A stretch of DNA of 64,000 nucleotides from Saccharomycopsis fibuligera x Saccharomycopsis cf. fibuligera (lineage: Eukaryota > Ascomycota > Saccharomycetes > Ascoideales > Saccharomycopsidaceae): the NCBI GenBank assembly GCA_001936135.1, contig CP012809.1, positions 3,521,501 to 3,585,500 on the forward strand, written 5' to 3'. The position numbers and the translations under genes were made by a program. This document shows, piece after piece, positions 20,683-30,934 of the stretch (positions are counted from its first letter, which is position 1; every line of letters begins with the position of its first letter). Under the pieces are notes generated by a model, which was not told the DNA's origin, ran no database searches, and saw only the letters and a program-made list of their open reading frames with translations.

Positions 20683-22761
20683 TCAATCGTAAATACAATT
20701 TATTTTCACCTTCCCGTGTATGTCCATGTCAAAACTATAATATAGTCCATTCAAAACCACAAATCGCACACTAGGAACATGCTCCGCTAGCCACTCAAGA
20801 TAATTCCGCTTGAAAAAGTGATCCGCGCAGCTAGCCAAAATGTTAAAACAGCTTTGGTTGTAATCGCAATGTGTACCGGCACCTTCCAAATCACTATCTT
20901 TAATATGTTTGCTGAACTCCTCTGTGTAAAAATCGTCATCATTGTCATTTCTAAAATCACGACAAACAATTTTGGAATAACCATGGAAATCCCAGCTTAC
21001 CAAATTTGGCGCCGTTTTGCGAATTGACTGGGCCACTTCGAACTGGTTTAATCCAGATGTTACATTCTTGAACACCACTTTTTTTTCAAATTCATTACTG
21101 TCAAGCTTATTGTCAACAAAAGGGATCCGTTTAGATAAAGCATCGCTAAAGAATCCAAACAAGCGTGGCGAGATCATATCCTTGAAGTCAAAATCGGTAT
21201 AGTCAAAATACTGGTGTGTCATCAAATAAGTATCAAAGATAGACAAGTATTGTTCACAATATTTACACTCGCATCCATTCCAAAGAAAGTCAGAGACGAC
21301 CTGCTCATAGCAGCAAATGCTAGATAAGATGTTTGGTAATACGAGGGACTCCAAATTGGTGAATTGTGGTAATGTAGTTTCGTATAATTTTCTCCTGCGC
21401 AAGTAGTTCCCCTCGAGGCCATCCTCAATCTTTCCATCCACTGGTGGGTCGGTTTTGATGTACAAATGCTTCAACAATGTTTTGTTAGGAAGATTGTTCA
21501 AAAATGAAAAAGCTTTCAAATCCCAATCTTCGTAAATTTGGTGTTTTTTCACGGAGTTCTGATGATTGTATAATTTTTCCACAATTGAGACTGTCTGTAG
21601 GGATGTGAGTTGAGCAGCCAAAGAGTTCAAAAAACTGCTCAAGCAATCACAATTAGGCTCGTCACAGTTCACGATCAACTCAACACTTTCAAGCTTCGAG
21701 AGATCAAGTATTTGTTCTAGCACTACTATGGAAAAATTTCTAGAAACGTGATTGTAGCTGTTCATGCCGTGGTAATGATTGAAACGCAAGGCTTTAAGCT
21801 GGAGTTTTTTATGGATAGCCTTCTTGGTAAGAACATCCAGGAAAAGTTTTAAAATTCGAAGCGAGGAGTCTTCGTCATCAATAATGGTAAGCTCATTTAT
21901 CTGAGATAGAACTAAGCAGAAATGTTGGCTAAAATCATTTTCCAAATCATAGCTAACCAAACTATCATCCTCTATATTCAAAACTAATTTTTCCAAATTC
22001 GGCACCGCTTGTATATTGTTAATGCTTCTGATATCGTCCAAGATCACATTTTGCAATTTTTCAAAACGAAGTCGCGAATTAGAAAGCACTTGAGCATTCA
22101 ATGTTTTTCTCAATTTTATATCAAATACTTTTAAAACTCTTAGGTTTGACATATTGGCAGTTACTATGCGGAAAATAATGTCATATAAGAGCTCAAAATG
22201 TGCGGCATCAAGCTCCTCATCGTTGAACAAATGATCATACACCACAAGCAGCTCAACTTTGTTTTCAATAAACTCTGGACGATGCAATATATGTTTATGC
22301 AAACGCTGTAACTTGTAAGCCAATGACTCGTCATTTTGCTGCTTACCAATTTGAAAAATATTGCCCGATCCACCTACAGTTGTTGCGTTAGACTCGAGCC
22401 ACGCTTTGCTAGATTTCAAGTTAGCAAACTGCTTAATTGTTATTTTTCTGACAAGCTTATCCTGACATAAGCTATGTAGTTTTTTATTAGTGACGCTTAA
22501 GTTGAGCAAGTCATTCTGAGGTAAGTAATCAAGTATGGAGTGTATAATTTCTTCTGGTAGCTCACCGAGGGGTGGGCTACTGGGATTCAATTTAACAAGT
22601 ATACGGGGGGCCTCTGGCTCTGGAACTCCTTCGGTGGATTGATGGCCATAGATGTCATGATGATTCTTATTAATAGCTGTGTCAAATGATGACGATGATG
22701 AGGGTTGCTGAGTTGCACTGTTGTCGTCGCCTTTGATAAGCGAACTTAGAAACCTAAACAT
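20683..22761 (-). CDS. F-box protein, likely SCF substrate adaptor
   Basis: The F-box lies at residues 66-105 (LGELPEEIIHSILDYLPQND, LLNLSVTNKKLHSLC). F-box proteins dock on Skp1 and bring targets to SCF ubiquitin ligases. The remaining roughly 580 residues contain irregular leucine-rich stretches (LRVLKVFDIKLRK, LEKLVLNIEDDSL, LQTVSIVEKLYN) suggestive of degenerate leucine-rich repeats, and Cys-rich patches (CDEPNCDC, CECKYCEQY) of unclear role. I do not recognise the orthologue, so the substrate is unknown. The 692-residue frame begins at the first ATG. A 103-codon frame ends on the start codon itself, but it looks like chance. The gene converges on PSH1 with a gap of about 108 bp. Confidence 0.8.
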   Translation of the reverse strand: MFRFLSSLIKGDDNSATQQPSSSSSFDTAINKNHHDIYGHQSTEGVPEPEAPRILVKLNPSSPPLGELPEEIIHSILDYLPQNDLLNLSVTNKKLHSLCQDKLVRKITIKQFANLKSSKAWLESNATTVGGSGNIFQIGKQQNDESLAYKLQRLHKHILHRPEFIENKVELLVVYDHLFNDEELDAAHFELLYDIIFRIVTANMSNLRVLKVFDIKLRKTLNAQVLSNSRLRFEKLQNVILDDIRSINNIQAVPNLEKLVLNIEDDSLVSYDLENDFSQHFCLVLSQINELTIIDDEDSSLRILKLFLDVLTKKAIHKKLQLKALRFNHYHGMNSYNHVSRNFSIVVLEQILDLSKLESVELIVNCDEPNCDCLSSFLNSLAAQLTSLQTVSIVEKLYNHQNSVKKHQIYEDWDLKAFSFLNNLPNKTLLKHLYIKTDPPVDGKIEDGLEGNYLRRRKLYETTLPQFTNLESLVLPNILSSICCYEQVVSDFLWNGCECKYCEQYLSIFDTYLMTHQYFDYTDFDFKDMISPRLFGFFSDALSKRIPFVDNKLDSNEFEKKVVFKNVTSGLNQFEVAQSIRKTAPNLVSWDFHGYSKIVCRDFRNDNDDDFYTEEFSKHIKDSDLEGAGTHCDYNQSCFNILASCADHFFKRNYLEWLAEHVPSVRFVVLNGLYYSFDMDIHGKVKINCIYD

Positions 22762-23764
22762 TATGGTATCACAATCTGATATAGATGTTGTTCAAAGGTG
22801 AAGACAGGAGTATCGTTGTTATTGAATATTGTGGCAGACGAGAAGCGTTTTGGTGGAAATGAGGATAAAGGTTGTGGTGGACCACCAGGCGACCTGATAT
22901 GCAGTATAAAATCACCCCAGAAAGTTGGAGAGACCAGAAATTGTTGAGCACCGATGGCCCGTAATGTTGGTACATATATGATATTCTCGGAATATGTACT
23001 GCGTGGACATGGTCGACGATATATGACCACCCGGTAAGCATCTTTCCATTTATAGCATATGTAGGCTCTCATATTGTTTCAGATAAGGTAGTCAGAGCAA
23101 TGAAAAACTCAGGTACATATATAACCCCAAAGTTTCAGAGGTTGAAATCAAACAATCAGTGTAAAGAGACCTTGCCATTCTACATGTTTCTGTAATTTTG
23201 AAATTTTGCCTTTTTTCCACATCTTTTTGTTTCTAAAATGTGTAGAAAAAATCAGAATATATGCAAATTATAGAATAAAAAAATAATAAAATAAAAATTT
23301 TGTTATTGAAAATTAGTCCAACAAAGTCATTACAAAGCTGAAAAGCTTCAGCATTACGAATTGCAATTCATGTAGTGTCACTTGGTGATGCACACGAAGT
23401 CAAAAGGTTATCATTTTTTGATCCACTCAGATAATCATTAAATATATGGCAATATCTTTAATATTTTATTTTCAAAACCAATTTTTTTTTAATAGAGAGA
23501 GAGAAAGAGAGCCTTGAGTTGTCGAGTCAACAACAACGCCTACTTGGCTATATGTGAAGCCCATAGAGCATTTTATGTAGTGCGCTTAGTAGTATATGGT
23601 CTGCTCCGTACTTTTTTTTTCTCATGGTGACATAAACATCGGTAACCTGTTGCAAGAATACAACATGAAAAGGATCATCACTTATAAAACCAGACCACAA
23701 ATAAGAGAGTCTTCAAACTACGACTCAAACCATTCTGCAATAGCATAAAAACTCATAGTTTAGG
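22762..23764. promoter_or_regulatory. Divergent region, F-box gene / PRP2
   Basis: This 1-kb region holds two promoters. It contains a short purine run (GAGAGAGAGAAAGAGAG, 23496-23512) and A/T-rich tracts. TATA-like sequence (ACATATATAACC) is near 23115-23126. No RNA gene or repeat of note. Confidence 0.4.
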
Positions 23765-26689
23765 ATGTCCCAGGATAATAATGATACTGAACAAAGAGAT
23801 AACACCGACATCGGCCACCTCCGGATCCTCGCGCGGCAGCGCTACTTGTCGCACCGTGAAGAACAAAAACTTTTGATTCTCAAGCAGGAAATCCTCGAAT
23901 ACAACAACGATATCAAACAGTATGGATGGTTAAACCTCACAAAGCAAGAGCAGGAAGATTATGAGTATAAAAAGCAGATCCTCGGTATAGTATTGCAACG
24001 TAAGGATCTTAGTGAACAAATCTATAGCCAGCTCAATTTCAACTATCAGTTGCCGCTGGATTACTTCACTACTGAGGACAATGATGGCGGTGACAGTGAG
24101 AATGCGCAAGGGCTAAAGATTGATAGAAAGAGGAAAAAACAGTTGCTTAGTGGCAAGGGCGGAACCTATAAGGACTTTGATTTGTTACAGCAGCCTAACA
24201 AGAAGATAAAGTCTGATTGGGAAAAATGGGAACAAAGTCAAGTAAGTGCAACTAACAACAAATATAACAACAATGGCAGCGGGCATCATCTTCAGGACAA
24301 TTTTGAAGACCCATCATCGCTTAATTTGCCTGGAAGTAACAAATACGAGTTTGTATTTGATGATTCGCAAAATATTGATTTTGTCACTGATGGTGAAAAG
24401 TTAGTTTTAAATGAGGAGATCATCGAGCAGCAGCAGCAAGAAGAGCAGCAATTACAAGAACAACAACAGCAAGTACTTAAACAACGTATTGAATCAGAAA
24501 AACAGAGAATAAAAATTATTGAAGAAACGAAAAAATCATTGCCCGTGTACAAGTATAAGGATCAGATTATTGCTGCTGTCGAAAAGTTTCAAGTATTGAT
24601 TTTTGTGGGTGAAACTGGGTCTGGTAAGACTACTCAGCTTCCACAATACTTGTATGAGGCTGGTTTTTGCAAAAATAAAGAAAAAACGCAAAAAGATCCC
24701 GCAAATTTCAAAAAAATTGCTATCACTCAACCCCGCAGAGTTGCTGCTACTTCGGTGGCAGCGCGTGTTGCTGACGAAATGGGATTCAAATTGGGTAATG
24801 AAGTAGGTTATTCTATTAGATTTGATGATAAGACTAGTCCCAAAACGCTAATTAAATACGTGACTGACGGTATGTTGCTCCGCGAATTTCTTACTGACCC
24901 AGAACTAACGTCCTATTCTGCTATAATTATTGATGAGGCCCATGAAAGAACTATTAGCACTGACATTTTGCTTGGCTTATTAAAAGACATTTTAAAAGTC
25001 AACAAAGATTTAAAGTTGATTATAAGTTCTGCTACGGTGAATTCGAAGAAATTCTCTGATTTTTTTGACAATGCTCCCATATTTAATGTGCCAGGGAGAA
25101 GGTATCCAGTTGATATTTACTACACTCAACAGCCAGAAGCTAATTACTTGTCTGCTACAATCACGACAATTTTTCAGATTCATTTATCACAACCTACTCC
25201 TGGTGATATTCTTGTGTTTTTGACTGGCCAAGAAGAGATCGAGTTAGTGGAGGAAAATTTGAAAGAAACATGTATGAAGCTCGGTAATAGTCTTGCCAAA
25301 GAACTCATTGTTACTCCAATTTATTCCAACTTGCCTATAGAATTGCAGTCCAGAATTTTCGAGCCAACTCCTGCTAATGCTCGAAAAGTTGTGCTTGCTA
25401 CAAATATCGCCGAAACATCTATTACCATTGATGGCATCAAATACGTCATTGATCCAGGTTTTGTTAAAGAAAAGGTTTTCAACCCGACAACTGGCATGGA
25501 AAGTCTTGTGGTTACGCCATGTTCCCAGGCCTCAGCTCAACAGCGTGCTGGACGTGCTGGACGTGTTGGGCCAGGAAAATGTTTTCGTTTATATACTAAA
25601 TGGTCGTTCAAAAACGAACTCCCCAAACAGCCAACACCGGAAATACTTCGAACCAATTTATCATCAGTTATACTATTGTTGCTTTCTTTAGGAATATATG
25701 ACGTGGTGAGGTTTGAGTTTTTAGACAGACCAAGTAGCGAAGTGTTGATCAAATCTTTAGAGTTACTATATTCTTTAGGGGCATTAAATGATAGGGGAGA
25801 GTTGACAAAAGTAGGAAGAACAATGGCAGATTTCCCAATTGACCCAATGTTTAGCAAAACATTGATTACCAGTGTCAGCGGCCGTCGTAAAAATAATAAC
25901 GGCGATAACAATGCTGGGATTGCTGACGGTAGCAAAGATATTGAAGGCGGTCACACAAGCACTTGCTTGGAAGAGATTCTAACCATCATTGCCATGCTTA
26001 GCGAGTCAAGCTCTCTATTTTATCGTCCCAAACATCAAAAAGAGCAAGCGGATAAATGCAAAGAAAACTTTGCCAAACAGTCCAACAAAGGCCAAGGCCA
26101 AAGCCAAGGTTTAAGTGATCATTTCCTATACTTGGAAATTTGGCAGCAATGGGTGGCTAGTGGATACTCGTATCAGTGGTGTCGCGATAATTTTTTGCAA
26201 TACAAGACCCTAAATCGTGCCAGAAATGTCAGAGAACAGCTTGAAAGGTTGTGTCAGCGTGTTGATTATTTTGTCGAGGCCATGTCATCGTCACAGAAAA
26301 AAACCATCGAAAATCATGGTAACAATGACGACAGTGACGGCGATGATGATGAAGGTCTAAGTTATGAAAAGCTAACTAATGACATAAAACGGGCCATTGC
26401 TGCAGGCTTTTTCCCTCACACAGCCCGTTTAACAAAATCAGGCACATCGTACCGCAACATAAAAAGACAACAGGAAGTATTTATTCATCCTTCTTCCGTG
26501 TTGTTTAAACAGAAACCGCCAGCAAAGTTGGTTTTGTATAATGAGTTAGTGCTCACCACAAAAGAATACATGAGAAATGTGCTTGTTGTTGATGAGGCAA
26601 TATTGAAGGAGGTTGCTCCCCATTATTTCACTGAAGATGAGCTAAAGGAAATGGAGACTGGGAAAAATAAAAAAAGGATGCCAAAATGA
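23765..26689 (+). CDS. PRP2: DEAH-box spliceosomal RNA helicase, Prp2/DHX16 type
   Basis: Prp2 is the ATPase that remodels the activated spliceosome just before the first splicing step. Helicase motifs are in order: GETGSGKTT near residue 283, TQPRRVAA, DEAH near 390, SAT near 421, then QRAGRAGRVGPGKCFRLYT near 592. The helicase-associated and OB-fold regions follow (FPHTARLTKSGTSYRNI, VFIHPSSVLF, VLYNELVLTTKEYMRNV). The N-terminus (LRILARQRYLSHREEQKL) resembles the Prp2/DHX16 N-terminus rather than Prp16, Prp22 or Prp43. A Gln/Glu run spans about 218-238, and an Asn/Gly-rich insert is at about 705-725. At 974 residues it is about 100 longer than S. cerevisiae Prp2, because of these inserts. 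Confidence in Prp2 over the other DEAH helicases is moderate to high. Confidence 0.85.
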   Translation: MSQDNNDTEQRDNTDIGHLRILARQRYLSHREEQKLLILKQEILEYNNDIKQYGWLNLTKQEQEDYEYKKQILGIVLQRKDLSEQIYSQLNFNYQLPLDYFTTEDNDGGDSENAQGLKIDRKRKKQLLSGKGGTYKDFDLLQQPNKKIKSDWEKWEQSQVSATNNKYNNNGSGHHLQDNFEDPSSLNLPGSNKYEFVFDDSQNIDFVTDGEKLVLNEEIIEQQQQEEQQLQEQQQQVLKQRIESEKQRIKIIEETKKSLPVYKYKDQIIAAVEKFQVLIFVGETGSGKTTQLPQYLYEAGFCKNKEKTQKDPANFKKIAITQPRRVAATSVAARVADEMGFKLGNEVGYSIRFDDKTSPKTLIKYVTDGMLLREFLTDPELTSYSAIIIDEAHERTISTDILLGLLKDILKVNKDLKLIISSATVNSKKFSDFFDNAPIFNVPGRRYPVDIYYTQQPEANYLSATITTIFQIHLSQPTPGDILVFLTGQEEIELVEENLKETCMKLGNSLAKELIVTPIYSNLPIELQSRIFEPTPANARKVVLATNIAETSITIDGIKYVIDPGFVKEKVFNPTTGMESLVVTPCSQASAQQRAGRAGRVGPGKCFRLYTKWSFKNELPKQPTPEILRTNLSSVILLLLSLGIYDVVRFEFLDRPSSEVLIKSLELLYSLGALNDRGELTKVGRTMADFPIDPMFSKTLITSVSGRRKNNNGDNNAGIADGSKDIEGGHTSTCLEEILTIIAMLSESSSLFYRPKHQKEQADKCKENFAKQSNKGQGQSQGLSDHFLYLEIWQQWVASGYSYQWCRDNFLQYKTLNRARNVREQLERLCQRVDYFVEAMSSSQKKTIENHGNNDDSDGDDDEGLSYEKLTNDIKRAIAAGFFPHTARLTKSGTSYRNIKRQQEVFIHPSSVLFKQKPPAKLVLYNELVLTTKEYMRNVLVVDEAILKEVAPHYFTEDELKEMETGKNKKRMPK

Positions 26690-27180
26690 TGTTTTGGCGA
26701 GGAGGCTAACAGCATTTCAGCGAGTATCTGCGTTTTAAAAGCCGGAACCTCTATATACGTATGTAAAGTTATCAAACGGTAATTAGGCTCTGCGGAGGTT
26801 GTATAGAGAAAAGCGAGCGCCTTGAAGTTTGAATACATTCAGTTTAAAGATTAGTTTCATGCTATCATGTAACCAGACCATCGATCTTTGAGCCATTTAA
26901 ATAATGGTACAAGTGCCTAATTATTAAAGTTACTCTTGACATGTATGTACATAAAATTATCAATCGGTAGCATTACTACAGTGCAGAAAAAGCGCTAAGG
27001 TTTTGTTAATTCATTAAAATTAATAGAAATCATTGAATATGATGCAGTGAAAATTAAGCGCATGCCACAAATGATATCAAAGTATAGGAAAAAAAAGAAA
27101 AAAGAAGAAAACTGAGAAAATTGAGAAAATTGAAACATCAAAAAAGAAATTACAATTTTAAAATGCTTTATATAAATGAC
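26690..27180. other. Intergenic region between convergent PRP2 and TPS3
   Basis: This A/T-rich gap between two 3' ends contains purine-rich A-tracts at 27088-27160 next to the TPS3 stop. No gene, repeat or RNA motif is visible. Confidence 0.4.
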
Positions 27181-30100
27181 CTAAGTAATGCTCGACAATA
27201 TAGTCAAGAGCTTATTGACACCATCCACCTGCGACATAGCACTTGTATCATTTTGTTCTTGCCCAGTAGCCACACTAAACACATTATCAATTTTCTGCTC
27301 CTTAGACAAGTTATTGCAGTACTCAAATGCAGGTTCTGTAACGGGATTAGAACTGGAAATGTAAATCAACAAGTCAATGACATCTTTATTGGTAGATGGT
27401 GCCTGTGCGGTTGACGTTGTCAGTGGCTGATCCAGTGGAGGAAACAACTCAAAATCAGGTTGGGAAATTGGTGACGAGTTTGTAGATGAACTCAAAAGTT
27501 TATACTTGCTCAAACTAGCTTCCCCTTTTTCAAAATATGTCAAGATGGCAGATATAGCCTTCAAAAGCAAATCTGGCTGCTGAACCACCACCAAGTCTTT
27601 GACAAGGGTAGCATGAACCCCTTCACCTTCAAACGTTTCATTGATATGAGTGACGCAGTCACTTATGGTTAATGCTGCCCTTTCTTGGTCATCTACTTTT
27701 TCAGTATGGAAACGAACAGTGCTGTCAAGAACTTCCAAATAGGAACCCGGTAATCTTTCAGTCATTGATTTGGAAAAGCTGACTGCTTCGTCCATCCATG
27801 CCAAGTCTTTGTCGCTAACAAGAGAGACCCAGTGTGCGTTGAATTTAGGGAACTTGATAAATGCCCCATTTTCACTAATAAGACCAACATTAGGGAATCG
27901 ACCATACATAATGTCTAAATCAGACTTCTTCAAATAACTCATTATGAAGACTGCATTATATGGATCGTTAGCTAAATCAGAAACAATAGACAACTTACGG
28001 TTAGTCATTCCTGCAGAAGGAATCTTATTGCCATTGTCCTGCTCATCAAAATCAATAACAAACACCCTTTTACCCGTGCTGTTCTCTGATTTCAAGTTGT
28101 TGAAAATCTTGATGAATTGACTATTGTTCAAAAGAATTGACTTTGTTTTACTTCTTTGTTGCTGTCTGTCATAAGCCAAATTGATTTGTTTCAATGAAGA
28201 ATTGATCCAGTTGTAACAATTTTGCTGGCGCAACACTTGATACAAAAGATCCCATCTTTTAGTTTTTTCTTCTTTTGGCATTGTTAATGCAATGTAAATT
28301 TGTTTAGCAATTTGGTTGAGATTCCATGGGTTGATTAATAACGCACCCTCCTCAAAAATGCTAGCGGAGCCGGTAAACTCAGACAAAATTAATGGTGGTT
28401 TGTTTTTCTCAGTAGCAACGATAAATTCATGACAAGTCAAGTTCATTCCTTCACGCATGGTCGACACAATAAAAGTATCAGCGTTACTAAGCAATGCCAA
28501 GTATTGTTGGAAGTCAATATCTTGGTTCAAAAAAACCACTGGCTGAGAAACCGTAAAGTCGGTAGATAAGCTATTAATTCTTTCGACAATTAGCATTATT
28601 TCTGATTCCAAGTCGGTGTCAGCATTATTTGACTTGAGACAAATTTGGATCAAAACAGTCTTATCGATAAATTCGGGGTTCTGCTTCAAAAAAATTTCGT
28701 AAGCAAGCAATTTTTGTTTCACACCTCTCAATCTATCAAGCTTATCTCTACCAACGATCAACTGCTTGCCAGCCCATCTTTCTTGAATCAACTTGCCCCA
28801 TTCAATAGCGCTTGGATCATCAAGCTGCTTTGCAAGTTTTTTGGTGTCAATACCAACTGGGGTAGAGTAAACGTGGACATACTTTCCATCATAAAGCAAG
28901 CCCTCGTTATTCACCACATCAGCAAGCAAAATTCTGTTGCAAGTTTGCAAAAAATGTCTGCAGTACTCAGGGATTTGAAATCCAATAGAATTAGCACCAA
29001 TCATCCCAAGCAAAAGGTTCTTGCGCTGAGCCAAACATCTGAAAACTTCAGAGGATGGGAACGCAGTATGCAAGAAAAACCCAATTTTGGCGTTTGGCCC
29101 CAATCTGTCTCTTAATAATTGGGGCAAAAGCAACAAGTGGTAATCGTGAATCCATATGATGTCACCTTCTTTGTATACTTTAGCAATAGTGTCAGCAAAA
29201 ATTTCGTTGAAAGCCTTGTAGTATTTCCACGAGTGATCTTCAAAAGCTTTAGATTTTGGATTGTCTGGCACTTGATAATGAAGAGTTGGCCACAAGATTT
29301 GCTTGCAAAAATTTTTGTAATGACCTTGGAAAGTGAAATCATCAGAGAAAACAGCATAGGAATTGTGCTCAGCCGCCAACTTGTCGGAAATGTCTTTTTT
29401 GATCTTTGGCGACAATGCATCAGTAGCCATGCCAGTGGTTCCAATCCATTTCACATCATGGATTTCATTCTCTTCAACGGCAAAGTTGATAGCATTGCGC
29501 AAGCCTCCGTTACCTTTGCCATAATCAGTGATTGACCATGGTGCGTTATCAAAAATATTTTCATCATGCAACATGTTTTGGCCAATATTGGGATTGGAAA
29601 ACCCGCCATATGGGACGTCCTTATCATTTTTGTCGGTGAAACCAAGGTTTGATTGGCCAGGCCCAGTAGTGGAAGGTTGCTGTTTTGCTTCTTTAGCTTC
29701 GTTGCTTGCATTCAAGTTATAAACATTGTTATAGGAAGCAACTTTGAGCAAGTTGGTAGAAGGTGGGGCCTTGTAGCTTCTTTTGTTGAGTAATGAAGGG
29801 GTACCAACGGCGTTGGGAGTGCTACGGCCTTCAACAACGTTAGAGTTGATTTTGTTTGGGGTGTCAGCTCTGGACCTTGGTTGAATGTAGGAAAAAGATT
29901 GATTTTTACGCAAAACGTACGATTTGCCTGGTTGCTTCAATACATCGGTCTCGGTCTCGCCCAAGGGGGCCAATGAGGCAAGGTTGCTAGATGAAGCTCG
30001 CAATGGGTGTTTGTAAAAAAAGTCGTCATTGTTGTTTGGGCTTTGTTGTTGATTGAGAGGCTCTTGATTCAGGGACAATTGGCCGGCACTGGCGTTCGGG

Positions 30101-30467
30101 TGGTGAGGGTTTTTGAAGCCACTGGTGATTGGGGAGGATGATATTGGCGGGCTAGGAGAGGCGCCGGCAAGAAAGCCAGGAGGAGGCTGTTGCAATTGCT
30201 GCAGCAGCTTGGAGTTGGGGTTGTTGAAGATGGCAGACTTCTCAATGCTGGGCCCACTGAGCGGCTTTGGAGCGTGGATGTGGCGGTGGTCGCTGACATC
30301 TTGAGGTGGTTGTGCTTGTGTGCTGTTTCCGTGCGAATCTATTTCGAAATGCACAGTGTAGGGAAGAAACCTGCGGTGGGGGGTTAGTATACAAGTTTTG
30401 GCAGGAGGGCGGTGCAATTGAGAAGAACACAGAGCAAGACGTACAAAGATACAGTGAGGATAGCCAT
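27181..30467 (-). CDS. TPS3: Regulatory subunit of trehalose-6-phosphate synthase/phosphatase complex, spliced
   Basis: Tps3/Tsl1 proteins scaffold and regulate the cytosolic Tps1-Tps2 complex that makes trehalose. Exon 1 (30445-30467) and exon 2 (27181-30370) give 1070 residues (S. cerevisiae Tps3: 1054). Splicing yields MAILTVSLFLPYTVHFEID, closely matching the MALIVASLFLPYQPQFELD that I recall for Tsl1. A long Pro/Gln/Ser-rich region is followed by a GT20 synthase-like domain at about 300-745 (WIGTTGM near 316, IHDYHLLLLPQ near 415) and a phosphatase-like HAD domain from about 770. There the catalytic DxDxT is degenerate (DFDEQ), as expected of a regulatory subunit. TPS3 beside a TatD gene matches YMR261C-YMR262W, so TPS3 is preferred over TSL1. 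Stress-type AGGGG/CCCCT elements lie upstream. Confidence 0.92.
30371..30444 (-). other. Intron of TPS3
   Basis: This 74-base intron interrupts codon 8 (TT|G). The donor is GTACGT, the branch region TATACTAAC is near-perfect, and the acceptor is CCGCAG. Without it the frame would appear to extend about 150 codons further upstream with no family match. Confidence 0.93.
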
Positions 30468-30934
30468 TGTGAATGCGCTGGACAGCTGTTGTAGAGCGTG
30501 GACGAGGATGAGTTTGTGGATATGGATGAGTTGATGGATGAGTTTGGTGATGATGCGAGGATCTCGACGGCGTTAAATAGCCTCCGCAGCCTGTCCGTCC
30601 ATCCTCCGCCGCAGCAACAGAGCAGCCCTCGGGAGAGTTGGAGAAAGCTACGAGGGATGTCCGGGGGTCCGCGAGGAGTTTCTCGAGGAGTTTCTCGGGG
30701 GCGTGGCCGAGGGGCGTGGCCGTCTCGTGTCCGGATCCTGGGGCCGGAAGTTTTGGCAGTTTGCTTTCAAAGTAGATGCCAGTAGCATACAATATATTAA
30801 TTGGCATCGACTGCCCCACCACCGCCGAGTCTCTGAAACCTCTGGAAACCTCTGGAAACCTCTGGAAACCTCTGGAAACCTCTGCAAACCTCTGAAAGCC
30901 CCCTCATTGAATCCTTCATATAGTCCGTAAACCC
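30468..30934. promoter_or_regulatory. Divergent TPS3 / TatD promoter with tandem repeats and stress elements
   Basis: This G/C-rich promoter holds a decamer array (TCTGGAAACC, seven units including variants, 30831-30900), a duplicated 12-mer GAGGAGTTTCTC (30673-30696) and a duplicated GGGCGTGGCC (from 30699). AGGGG at 30710-30714 and CCCCT at 30900-30904 match the stress-response element core bound by Msn2/4-type factors, fitting stress induction of trehalose synthesis (inference). Confidence 0.6.

Noticed and set aside
22761-23072. 103-codon minus-strand frame ending at the F-box start codon
   Set aside because: No family match, unbiased composition, overlapping alternate frame; most likely chance in a promoter.
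30498-30785. 95-codon plus-strand frame in the TPS3 promoter
   Set aside because: GTG start, made of repeats and G/C-rich sequence antisense to promoter DNA.
30371-30822. Long N-terminal extension of TPS3 read through the intron
   Set aside because: It starts at GTG, contains the intron with a clear TACTAAC, and has no family resemblance; the spliced exon gives the expected start.
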